A DNA stretch of 64,000 nt, from assembly GCA_004431415.1 (NCBI GenBank), contig QPMI01000628.1:1-64000 (forward strand), written 5' to 3'. Below are positions 22,239-38,191 of the stretch, piece after piece. How positions within the stretch are numbered: position 1 is the first letter of the stretch; each line of letters starts with the position of its first letter. A program made the position numbers and the translations under genes. This DNA is from Cyanophora paradoxa. Lineage: Eukaryota; Glaucocystophyceae; Cyanophorales; Cyanophoraceae. The notes under the pieces were generated by a model. That model was not told where the DNA came from. It was given only the letters and a program-made list of their open reading frames with translations, and made no database searches.

Positions 22239-22828
22239 GCCAGCAAAAGCGCGAAGCTTCTCTTGCCATGTCGAATACTGAGCATCAGGGGGTCAAGCAA
22301 ATATAGAGCATAATGTAGGGACCCAATAAATACAGCCCAGGCAAGGAGAACGCCGGAACGCATCGGCATGCGATAAGTCTTCGCTTGCTGGACACGGATA
22401 TCAAGAGCAGCGTTCTTTTTCCGCCAGAACCGAGACAGATCGGGCTCTAGTGGAAAGCCCAGGTATTTTCGAATTTTTTCAGCGGGAGGGAGATCCGTCA
22501 CCTGAAGACGCCGCCAGGGGCAGTCCTCGACGCTAGGCCAGGCATGTGCGGGGATATCGCGGAGTGGAAGAAGGCTAGATTTCTCGAGATTAATAAGAGC
22601 TCCAGAGAGCCGGCAGTATTTATCAAAGCACTCTTTCCAGAAAGGCAATTCGGTAAAAGACGAGATTAAAGGAACAGTGTCGTCTGCAAACTGGAGCACC
22701 TTGCAAAGAGAGCTAGAGGACAAGCGGACACCTCGTATACGAGCATCAGCATTAATCAAAAGGGCTAAAAGGTGTGTGCACAAATTATATAGATAGGGCG
22801 AAAGGGGCCACCCTGACGTACACCGCAT
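22235..22828 (-). pseudogene. LINE ORF2: RT second part with FADD box
   Basis: This frame continues directly from the RQGG motif: GWPLSPYLYNLCTHLLALLI, then VLQFADDTVPLI with the catalytic FADD. SGALINLEKSSLLPL and KIRKYLGFPLEP (RT-7, thumb) follow. A further indel near 22,240 moves the frame on to the downstream piece. Confidence 0.88.
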
Positions 22829-24317
22829 CGAATGGGGAAAGGGGCGGAGGTCCAGCCGTTAATGTGAACAGAACCCTGCAGATCAGAGTAGAGCAGGCGG
22901 ACCCACTTGATAAATTGGGACCCGAAACCGAACTGTTCGAGCGACCAGAAAAGGAAGCTCCAGTTAACGCGGTCATAGGCTTTTGAAAAATCAAGAAATC
23001 CGAAGCACAGCTGTTCGAGTGCAGGATTACCGCCCTCGTAATGCATGAGAAGATAAACAAGCATAACCTGGTGCACTGCGGACCGACGATGAATAAAGCC
23101 AGACTGAAAGCGGGATACAAGACCAGACATGAGTGGCGTTAAGCGGTTGGAGAGGGCGCGCTCGACTGCACGCTCTTCGACATTAGAGAGAGAAATTGGG
23201 CGGCGATTTGCAATCAAAGTAGGGTCCGTTGCCGGTTTAGTAATAGGAGTAATGAGGACGTGCCGCAAAGACTCGGACGGCTGCCCAGACTCATACATAG
23301 CAGCGATGTAAGCACAGAAATCGGGGCCAATCTCATCAAAAAAGTGAACGTAGAATTCAGCAGGGAGACCATCGATGCCAGGAGACTTGGCTCCGCCAGA
23401 CATCTCCTTAAAAGCACGAAATAGTTCTCCAGACGATAAGTCAGAGTCAAGATCAGCAGACTCAGTAGGGAGCAGGCGGTGAGGGGAATAGAGAGAGGCA
23501 ACGCCAGACCGCTCAGCTAGCGACCGATCAACCACGGCCTGAGCTGCAGCGCCGTCATATAGTTGAGCGTAATAGGCGGAAGAAAGCTCGAGCAAAGTGC
23601 GGGGGTCGTCCGACGCGGCCTCTGGGCCTTCGGTGTCGAGGGCCCGAAGCCCCTCCGTGAACTGAGCATGAGAATCCGGTAAATAATGCTCAAAAAAAGC
23701 TTTACTAGACCGTCCATCTTGAGTTGCGGCAAAACGAATTTCTTTGCGTGAATGCTGTCTGGCATAGTCAGACACAAGCGAATTCAAGCTGCGCATCATA
23801 GAAGTGCGCAGTGTACGGAAAGCGACATCATCAATAGAGCCAGCGGCGTGGCGACGGATGAGAGCCTCGAGAGCTCGAACAGCGGAGATGTAAGCGTCCT
23901 TCCGCCTGCGCTTCTCATCAAGCTCCCAGGCCCGAACACGACGCTGGAGCTCGGATTTGAGGGCGTCCCACCGACGGACGCGATCTGTAACTAATGGCCA
24001 CGCGGCGCGCCAGTCACGAATTATAGTAGAAATGAAACCAGAATATTCCGGGCATGTGCCATACGCCGCCCAGTTCATGCGCCAGCGACCGGGGCCACGG
24101 CGAGAGATTCCGGGGGCTTTAAGTGTGAGATAGATGCCTATATGATCAGAATTGCGTGGCTCGCCGACTGCAGAGTAAGCCGTCCACGGCCGAAGCGAGA
24201 CGGCCCAATCGCGGAGGGAGGACGAGAGGAAAAAATAATCGAGCCGGGACTCAATCGTCCCGCCCGCCGGCCGCGGCCGGCTCCAGGTTTTAAAGCACGC
24301 TCTAGTGTGAGGCCCGG
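22800..24317 (-). pseudogene. LINE ORF2: end of APE endonuclease and reverse transcriptase, first part
   Basis: Coding starts abruptly in the C-terminal part of the APE domain: TIESRLDYFFLS, then RNSDHIGIYL with the catalytic SDH. A linker with a helical EHYL-type region follows. RT motifs come next: SPGIDGLPAEFY (RT-1), NRRPISLSNVEERAVERAL (RT-2), RFQSGFIHRRSAVHQ, FLDFSKAYDRVNWSFL (first catalytic Asp) and IRCGVRQGG. The frame breaks at about 22,805 just after VRQGG. The residues upstream of the APE fragment in the open frame come from the DIRS sequence, not from the LINE. Confidence 0.88.
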
Positions 24318-24490
24318 CATTTGTAGTCTCTATATCCTTTAGTACTCTTCTTTTCCTCAATATTCTCTTCAACCATTTATACACACAATCATTCGTAACC
24401 GAATGAATTGTAAACTAGCTGCTAGGAAATCCAAATCTTTGCTGCCATTGTTGTGAGCAAGTGTGTTCGCCTGCTATCAGGAAACCTTCA

Positions 24491-24552
24491 CTTCATGGCA
24501 ATTGTACAAGTAGTACCTCAATTGCAATATACGAAATGAGCGCTGTCCGAAT
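24491..24552 (+). repeat. Split direct repeat block B2 (right end of DIRS-like element)
   Basis: A 62-bp copy of B1, ending in GCTGTCCGAAT, followed by unrelated flank starting GTACTTTTG. Confidence 0.9.
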
Positions 24553-25790
24553 GTACTTTTGTTTTCTCATGTGTACATGTCGCGGACCTTCAGGGCCTTC
24601 GAACTCGTTTGGCTCCGCCCGCTGAGTGTTGTTGGCCCGCTCTGCTGTGCTGTGGCTGCCCAGCTGTGCTCCCAGCCCGTGCGCTACACGCGAGATTGCC
24701 CCGAGGGGTGGTGGGGCTGTATTGGGAGCCGTCGTGCGGTCCCGGAGGGTACAGCAAGACTACTGGATATGATACGATATGATCGACAGCAAGAGGGTAC
24801 TGGGGTACATGATACGAGTGGCTCGACTCAGTGTAAACCAGGCTGGCAACATGAGATATATATATCGATCGGTATCCGCAGGGGCCGCAACGGCCCTTGT
24901 TTGCATTCCCCGGATTTTGATCTGCATCCTGCACGTGGGAGCTGTTTAGCGGTGCTTTGGAATTGGTGCGAGATGTTTCCCTAATTATAAGAAACGAATG
25001 CATGTACATGTGCGCAAGGTACGTCGCACCTCATGATCAGCCATGGCCGAATTCAAGTCACAACGTGAACGTCATCGCATTTAGGCACATAGCATCCTGG
25101 ACGAGAAACAGCCACTTTAAAGAACCCCGCAAAAGCTGCAGACGTTTCCTGGCTAGCAGGGATACAGCTTCAAAGGGGGGGGAGGAGCCCGATAGGAAAC
25201 ACAGCACGACGTCGTCAAGCCAGACAGGTTGAAAAGCGGCGCTATTCAACCATCTAAGCGTTGCATCTAAGCACCAGACGATGTGCAGGCGTCGTTCTGG
25301 ACTCCCAGCGAGCGCCAGTGACGTAGTTGGCCAAGCCATGCAACTCGCCCGCGTTTCCCACCTGGCCCGTGTGGTGTTTCCCGACCAGCACGTTACACAG
25401 ATCGCTCTCCGGCGCGAGCCGCGGGTCTCGAGTTTGCTTTATCGATCACATCAAAGCACATCTGCAGCAGAATGGCGCGCCACCGATGCGTTCCGGGCTC
25501 TGACCAACATTTGATCGGCGGACCACGCCAACCCCAAAACACACGTTTTAGCCGCCTAGAACGTCTCCAAATGAGCTGTAAGCAACTTTGAACCGCACGC
25601 TTTGGTAGCGCGCGCTCGTTTCCTTGACGAACCCGGGCACAGCAGCAAACGGCCAACCGGGTCAATCTCAGAGTCTGGCCATCGGCTCTTTGCAGCGCCG
25701 TCATCAGCTATGTTGCTAAGGTCTGCGTACGCAGTGGCACAGCGCTGCGCCCCCGCGCTGCTGACTCGCCTCACGACCAGGCTGCAGCTC
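24553..25790. other. No supportable gene
   Basis: Moderate-GC sequence with short open frames on both strands and no recognisable domain. GTTTCCC words occur at 25,352 and 25,374, outliers of the array below. Confidence 0.4.
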
Positions 25791-25791
25791 T

Positions 25792-25866
25792 GTTTCCCAC
25801 CTCCCGGGAAACTGGCGCATGTTTCCCAGCTGGCCGGGAAACCCGTGCATGTTTCCCCCGGGAAAC
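25792..25866. repeat. Array of three GTTTCCC/GGGAAAC palindromes
   Basis: GTTTCCC-N(7)-GGGAAAC at 25,792-25,812, GTTTCCC-N(8)-GGGAAAC at 25,821-25,842 and GTTTCCC-N(2)-GGGAAAC at 25,851-25,866. Start-to-start spacing is 29 and 30 bp. The linkers share GCATGTTTCCC. This could be a cluster of binding sites or a degenerate minisatellite. Confidence 0.8.
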
Positions 25867-26209
25867 AGACTTTCTTAAGCCCCAGTGATATCGATCTTAA
25901 ATGATAAGTGTGAGCTCGAGATTGTGTTACTGTGAAGCGCTGCATATGTGCACCATGGACGTCGACATATATAACACCTGGCAGTTGACTTAACGATATC
26001 GATATCCTTCAGCTTGCGAGAACCAAAACATGTCAGTGCACGTGGGACTGATCATGCATGATCATATGCATGATTACATAATATTAATAACTAGTATTTT
26101 TTTTTTGAGAGACTACGGTGGGGCGAACCCCCCGTAGGTAGTGATATTAAAGACAACAAAGCAATCACAAATCAAAGATACAGTAAACTAGCACAAAATA
26201 TATACAGAA

Positions 26210-27835
26210 TCAAGAGGGAGCACGAGAAGGGACACGATCAGAAGAACGCAAAAGATAAGGAGAACGAGCACGAGGAGAAGGAGTAGAAGAGCTCAAGGGC
26301 GTCGACACAGAAGTACTAGTCACACTAGAACGACGAGGAGCACGGGGACGCAGCAAATAAGGAGAACGAGCACGAGGAACTACAGTCGAAGACGAAGATA
26401 TAGACGAAGACGACAAGACAGAGCTAACAGCAGAACTAGAAGACGTAGTCGCAGGAGGCAAAGGCGGTAGAACAGTAGGAGAAGCGAAACGGAGGACACC
26501 ACTAGAGGGGAAAGTCGAAGCTGGCGGAGTGTCTAAACGGAATCGAGATTGTAGAGTTGGTAAAACAATGGACGGCTGAAGACTAATCTGAGGAACTGGG
26601 GACGACACGAGGAAAGGGGCAGAGCTCGGGTGCAGACTCGGAATCGGCAGTATAAGAGGAGGGGCGAAACGCAAGCCAGTAGTAACAGGGAAGGCAGACG
26701 ATGGGGCTGAACCAGGCGGGAGAGGCAAATATAGCGAAGTAGAAGAGAGAGAAGGGTACACACGAGGAACGTCACCATACACAAAATACTCGCTGCCAAA
26801 AACTATACGGTCTGACGGTCGCTGAAGATAAAGAGGCGGAACTGCCTGAGGGCTAACAGTGAGAGATGGAGGAGGAAGAGGCAGAGCTAACGACAAAGGG
26901 AACGGAATCAAAGGTACAGGGAAGGCATGGAATACACGAGGAACTGGAAGGTGGAGGGGGCCAGTGCTCCTAACTAACATCGATGAAGCATCTGATGGAG
27001 GTGACGGCAAAACAACTGAGGGTAAACTAAGTTGAGGTGAAGCGAAGATTGATACAAGACTATCATGAATCAAAGGGGGCCATGCAGGAACCGGCGGGCG
27101 AGGTGGATCTGGCGGGACAGCCAGAGGGGAAGCCGAAGGTACAGGAGAGGAAAGCCGCAGGCGCCGAGACACATGGACAAGGGACGGATCGGCATCGGGA
27201 GGCAAGGTTGAATTCGACGGAGACCGGGGGCGGCGGATTCGTGAAACGGAAGGTATCAGAGAAGGACTAGGGGGGGGCAGGGAAGTACGGAGCCGCTGAG
27301 CAGGTGGCGACGGTGAGGGTGCAGGGGAGCGAATCCGTCGCAAAGTCGGAACAGGCTGACGGGGCTCGGCATATGTAGCCGCAGCTGCAGGAGCTGGAGC
27401 AAGCACTGGGGGTGCCGGATCCGGAGACTGGAGGCGGGGGCGCTGGGCAGGAGGCACAGGATCTGGAGGATTCTCTGAACTAGAGGGGGTTCGAGGTCGG
27501 CGAACGCCACGGGCGTTAGCAGGATGTTTATCAGCCCGAACATGACGGTCACGATCAGCAGAAGACTGAAAGTTCTTCCCACAAATAGGGCATATTAATG
27601 TGGAGGCAGAAGCGGCGCTAGCGCTAGCATCGGCAGACGAGCTCAAACGAGAACTCGAGAGAGCCGGGACCGAAGCTGTATCAGCGCTAGCAGATGACCT
27701 CGCAATGTGCTGAACTTGAGGATTCACGCCGACGCCATTAACTGTAGCAGCAGGCCTAGGGGTAGCGACTGCAGGGGGGCCCGGGACCGCGACTGCTGGG
27801 GGGCCCGAGCGCTGTAGAGGGATAGCTCCGCGCAC
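26210..27835 (-). pseudogene. LINE tail with a C2H2 zinc finger and Ser/Pro-rich region
   Basis: The open frame of 541 codons carries a C2H2 finger, CPICGKNFQSSADRDRH followed by the second zinc-binding His in ADKH (residues about 82-102). A Pro/Ser-rich stretch follows with TGPLHLPVPR shared with the other LINE. Near the end is the repeated unit RARSPYLLR (three times). The intact length despite truncation of the element suggests a young insertion. The nested LINE tail lacks a comparable finger as far as can be seen. Confidence 0.7.
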
Positions 27836-28821
27836 AGAAAAGAAGCTCGCATCAAAAATAGATTGAGGGGGCTAGGGCGGTCACGTGACTCAGGGTTTGA
27901 ACCATCGTAATCAGAGCCCTCCCCTAAATGCCGTAAACGAAGAAGCTCAATGCGCTCGACAGCAGGAGGCAACGTAATCTCGAGAATATCCAGAAAACGT
28001 TTCCACAGGTTTAGCAGAGCATTAACGGAGTACACTGGTACCCGCTCAGCAAGTAAATTATCGGGTGAGAGATATGCACGGGACAGCTGAAAAATTGCGT
28101 AAATGCCCGCCAAAATATAACCGAGATACCGAACACAGAAATCGGCATCCACAGAAGATGTGATCAATGTCCCCGCAACACCGGGAACTTGTGGATCTAG
28201 AATAGCGGAGAACGTAATAGGAGGCAATGGTAAAGAGGGCTGCACGTCCTCGGGCAAAGCCTCTGCTAAGGATGTGAGCTCAGCATGCATGGCCCGCCAA
28301 AAACCCTGCACCACAGGGCAATCAAAGAAAACGTGCCGCACTGAACGATGCTGCCCATCATTACAAGCGCGGCAGAAAATAGCCGCGACCGGCGGCCGTT
28401 GTAAAGATGGGAAAGCCTTATATCGGAGACGGAAGAGGACATCGAGCCACAGCATAGGAAAGGCACGAAGGGCGACGAGCTGAGACACGCGATTAAGAGG
28501 GAGATCCAGACCCCAGTGTTCTGAAGGCATCTTAGCCCTACTCCGCACCCGCCACAGTCGCTGTACCTCGAGCTGGTAAAAGCGCCGAACAGAAAAGCCC
28601 TGAAGCGTGAGCATCTTATCGAATGTGAAAGCAAAATTGCTGTAGGAAAGCGTAGCTGTCGAACCCGTGCCAAGCGAAACCAGAATTGGACGCGAACCTC
28701 TGCGCAAAGAAATAAAATACCGGGAGGAGAGCACATGAAGCGGCAAGAGGCCAGCTGGTACGCCAGGGTACAAGAGCGGATCTGGAGGGCGGCCACGGGG
28801 CCACGGGACGAAATCCAACAC
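27724..28821 (-). pseudogene. LINE post-RT region with zf-RVT motif
   Basis: The frame begins inside the element: VPRVLDFVPWPRG aligns with VPRVLDYVPRVP of the nested LINE. It contains SVRRFYQLEVQRL, then the finger FCRACNDGQHRSVRHVFFDC. A hydrophobic helical segment and the block LEITLPPAVERIELLRL follow. The frame then changes into the Ser/Pro-rich tail. It is a relic of a truncated insertion. Confidence 0.8.
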
Positions 28822-29048
28822 CCGTGGGACAATCTCACCTTTATTAATAACTAGTAATCATAGCGATCTCGAAACTTCGCGATGGTCGTGTTATAATTTA
28901 ACAGTACAGCGGATCCGGACATAAATATCACGAATAGGAGCTGTGCACACAGCTGCAGCAAACGTGGAATTAAAGATCTCGGCGCCAAGTCGATATGCAG
29001 CTGCAGGAGTTGATTGTGGCGCTCATGATCAGTCGCGCCCCCGGGCCC

Positions 29049-35705
<6,657 letters not shown>

Positions 35706-36920
35706 GTCGGCTACCAGAATTTCGAATTCGGCCTGTGTGCCATGCCATATGCATGTCAGCGCGACCTGCAGCTGGCAGCCTGGCAGCGCTAGCCCGCACT
35801 GCGGCACAGTGAAATTTGAGCGAGCACGGCTAGACAGCTCAGTGGCTGCAAAGCACACAGAAGGCCTAGAACAGGTCCTAGACCGCGAGCGGAGCCCCAA
35901 GGGGAAAAGAAGCCTTGCAATGGAAGCTCTACGATCAGCTAAAGGAGAAACAAGAGAGAGAGCGGACCTGTGCGATCCGCGACCTGAGAACTTCGACGGA
36001 ACGTAAAACAAAGCTGTCTCAAGAGCCCAGACGTCGACCTGGAGGCTAGGCTTCGCGCGGCGCCTGCGTTACGCGTCGAATCCACGACTAAGGCTCTAAG
36101 GAATGTACAGCACCGGTACCGGACCGTCAACGGCGCTCACAGCTACTGACTCACTGAGTCACAGTCACTGCGTGCTGAGCTGCCAGGCCAGCTGCAGCTG
36201 GAGATCTACTAGGAGATCTACGAGCCTCGGAGCTCGAGGCTAGAAGCTCCGGGATCCTGCCCGCCGATGCCGGCCCGACGGGCCGCCGTGCCGCAGTGCC
36301 CGCCCGTCACGGCCCGTGCAGGGTTAGCCTACTAGGAGCAGCTCACTTGGCGAAGCTGCACTGCACTGCATGCGCACTAGTACTGCGGCAACGCCGAGTC
36401 CGACGGTCGGGAGTCCCGGCCGCGGCCGTCGGAGTCGGCGAGTCGGTCGGACTCCCGATCCGGACTCCGCGGCCGCGATCCGGAGACTTCTAGCCTTAGA
36501 AGTTCTAGGACGCCTCGGAGCCTCAGGGCCTACTAGGCCTAGCCTCGGAGGCTTGAATTTACGTTTTTCGGATACGAAGAGGAAACGGATACGTCGAATA
36601 CGATCGAACCAGGCGCGCACCGGCCGCGCCGGATGGTAAAGCTGACAGTTGATTGGATCGGGATCAAAAACCGTTAACATAACTATATATATTTTACTAT
36701 ATATATGATATGCACGTCCGACGTCGACGGTCAGTGACCGTCAGTCACAGTCTGCAGCTAGCGCTAGCTGCGATCAACAATTGCAATCACAATCAGCAGC
36801 GACTCAACAACAACATTGTCTCAATCGCGCGCGGAGTTCCGGTCCAACTTCCGGATCCAGATTCCGGATCCGATGTTAATAGGATTCATAGCCATGATAC
36901 TGGAGAGCTAAAAATCTTTA
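35706..36920. other. No supportable gene
   Basis: Upstream of the secreted gene. It contains short palindromic GGATCC/CCGGAT and GAGTCCGACGG words, with TATATA at 36,685-36,710. A promoter for the minus-strand gene would be expected here, but none can be pinned down. Confidence 0.35.
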
Positions 36921-36924
36921 GTGG

Positions 36925-37425
36925 GCTGCATATTTATAGTACCAAAAGTTTTTGGGCGACCTACTAAATATTTCCCGCCTGCTAAAGCCGAGAATTTGTA
37001 GGGGTATACGTAGCTCCATCTCCGCCATACAAAAGCGCTAGCCCTGTCAAGACTGACCTACAGGCTACAGACATGAGACAGCCTCAGACATGCCCGGATT
37101 CCGGCCGCGGAGGTTGCCAAGTTGGCCGGCACAATAATTAATCGCGGGACGCCGGGATTCACCGCGCCGGCGCCGGCGTGGCGGAATGGAATAGCCTACT
37201 ATTAATTAATTTAGTTCAGGAAAATAATCAGTGATTCGCCAAAACTGCCACTTTAGCGGCTAGCAAATGTTTGGTACGTCAGTAAAATATGACTCAGTAT
37301 ACGTAAGTCTTCGCAGAGCTTTTGTTTTGTATGGCGGAGACGGGGCTACACCTGCGGCCCGGCTAACCCTACCGTGTAACACTTCATTAAGTAATACGCG
37401 CACTAAATATGCAGCATACTAAATA
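36925..37425. mobile_element. Foldback / MITE-like inverted repeat
   Basis: The left arm contains GCTGCATATTTA (36,926) and TCTCCGCCATACAAAAG (37,019). The right arm contains their reverse complements, CTTTTGTTTTGTATGGCGGA (37,319) and TAAATATGCAGC (37,405). A further weaker pair is ACCAAAAGTTTTTGG with a diverged partner near 37,265. The arms are about 100 bp around a core of about 270 bp, with no coding sequence. Exact ends and a target duplication were not resolved. Confidence 0.55.
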
Positions 37426-37450
37426 ATTCTAGCTCTCCACTAGTACCTTT

Positions 37451-37568
37451 TTTTTTTTAAATCTACGGTGGGCGTACCCACTCGTAGTACACAACGAGGA
37501 TACAAGTCACAGTATCGGGAACCACGAGGGTTCGAAGTACAACGAAGCGGAAACAGCAGGAGCCGAAT
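37451..37568 (-). mobile_element. Short LINE/SINE 3' end with conserved stem-loop
   Basis: About 118 bp starting with a T-run, flanked by TCCACTAGTACCTTT on both sides (37,436-37,450 and 37,568-37,582). Next to the T-run is CTACGGTGGGCGTACCC...CGTAG, a variant of the stem-loop at the end of the LINE at 26.1 kb. The rest does not match that LINE, so it may be a SINE that borrowed the LINE tail or a different LINE family. Confidence 0.8.
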
Positions 37569-37582
37569 CCACTAGTACCTTT

Positions 37583-38190
37583 GAAAGGCTGCCGCCAGCT
37601 GCAGGCTCCGCATGCAGCCTGGCAGCCTGCAGCCTGCTGCTGCTGCTGCTGCGCGCGCGCGCGGCGCCTCAAACTTGATGTAATCGAACTCTAATTTGAA
37701 TTCGAAAGCTTCGAATTCGAACTTCGGATCCGGATCCGGACTTCCGCCGCGGCCGAATTCGAAGTTCCGGCCGACTCGAGCTCCCGGGACTCCGCGCGGC
37801 TTCGATCGAACTTGGTAACGTAGTAGTGGTACTAAACTACTACTAGCTATGACACCTGTTTCAGAAATGACAGCGCCCCACTCTGAACCCCCCCCCCCCC
37901 CCCCCTCCCGCCCCCGGCCCCCGCCCCCGCCCCCCGGCCCCCCTCCCCCCCGGCCCCCGCCCCCCCCCCCCGGCCCCCCCCCCCCCTCGGCCCCCGCCCC
38001 TCCTCCCCTCCTTCCCGGCGCGTGTAGGGAGGCGTGTATATATCATTACATTAACGGCGAATTGCCGGCTCGGGAGGGGGATCAAGCCCGGGCTCGAGGA
38101 GGGGCGCGTAACAACCGGGTACGACGGCTTAGCGCCTCCGCGGATCGGCCTTGGGTGACCCTTTGCCTGGATCAAATCAGATCGATCGAA
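37583..38190. other. C-rich low-complexity stretch and spacer
   Basis: 37,620-37,660 has CTG and CG repeats. 37,887-38,000 is a long C-run interrupted by G and T pairs (CCCCCGGCCCCC type), which could form i-motif or G-quadruplex structures. The open frames across it are poly-Pro or poly-Gly artefacts. Confidence 0.6.
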
Positions 38191-38191
38191 T

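Larger units (their letters stand above)
18434..24317 (-). mobile_element. 5'-truncated LINE nested in the DIRS-like element
   Basis: The element is flanked by a perfect 16-bp target duplication CATTTGTAGTCTCTAT at 18,418-18,433 and 24,318-24,333. It ends, on its own sense strand, with an A-run after GGCCGGTAATTCACC. The 5' end falls inside the APE endonuclease, so it is a typical truncated target-primed insertion. It carries reverse transcriptase, a Cys/His zf-RVT-type domain, and a very long Ser/Pro-rich C-terminal extension. Its 3' end recurs at 32.4-32.7 kb and at 10.7 kb. Confidence 0.93.
12914..24552 (+). mobile_element. DIRS/PAT-like tyrosine-recombinase retroelement with split direct repeats
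   Basis: The element is bounded by block A1 at 12,914 and block B2 ending at 24,552. Copies of both blocks lie joined inside it as B1-A2 (14,853-15,143), giving the order A1-gag-B1A2-RT/RNaseH/YR-B2. Such split direct repeats, with no target duplication and a tyrosine recombinase instead of an integrase, define the PAT/kangaroo/Ngaro branch of DIRS-like elements. The end word TTCGGACAGC in A is the reverse complement of GCTGTCCGAA in B. Without the nested LINE the element is about 5.8 kb. At least three frame changes in the polymerase and recombinase region suggest it is no longer autonomous. Confidence 0.88.
26097..28841 (-). mobile_element. Second LINE, strongly 5'-truncated
   Basis: The element is flanked by a 15-bp target duplication TATTAATAACTAGTA at 26,082-26,096 and 28,842-28,856. 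It has an A-run at its 3' end (T-run from 26,097 on the plus strand) just after a stem-loop CTACGG...CCGTAG. Only the part after the RT remains. It is homologous to, but clearly different from, the LINE at 18.4-24.3 kb. Confidence 0.92.

Noticed and set aside
25556-25945. 130-codon minus-strand frame
   Set aside because: Covers the GTTTCCC palindromes, has no recognisable domain, and no neighbouring exons support it.
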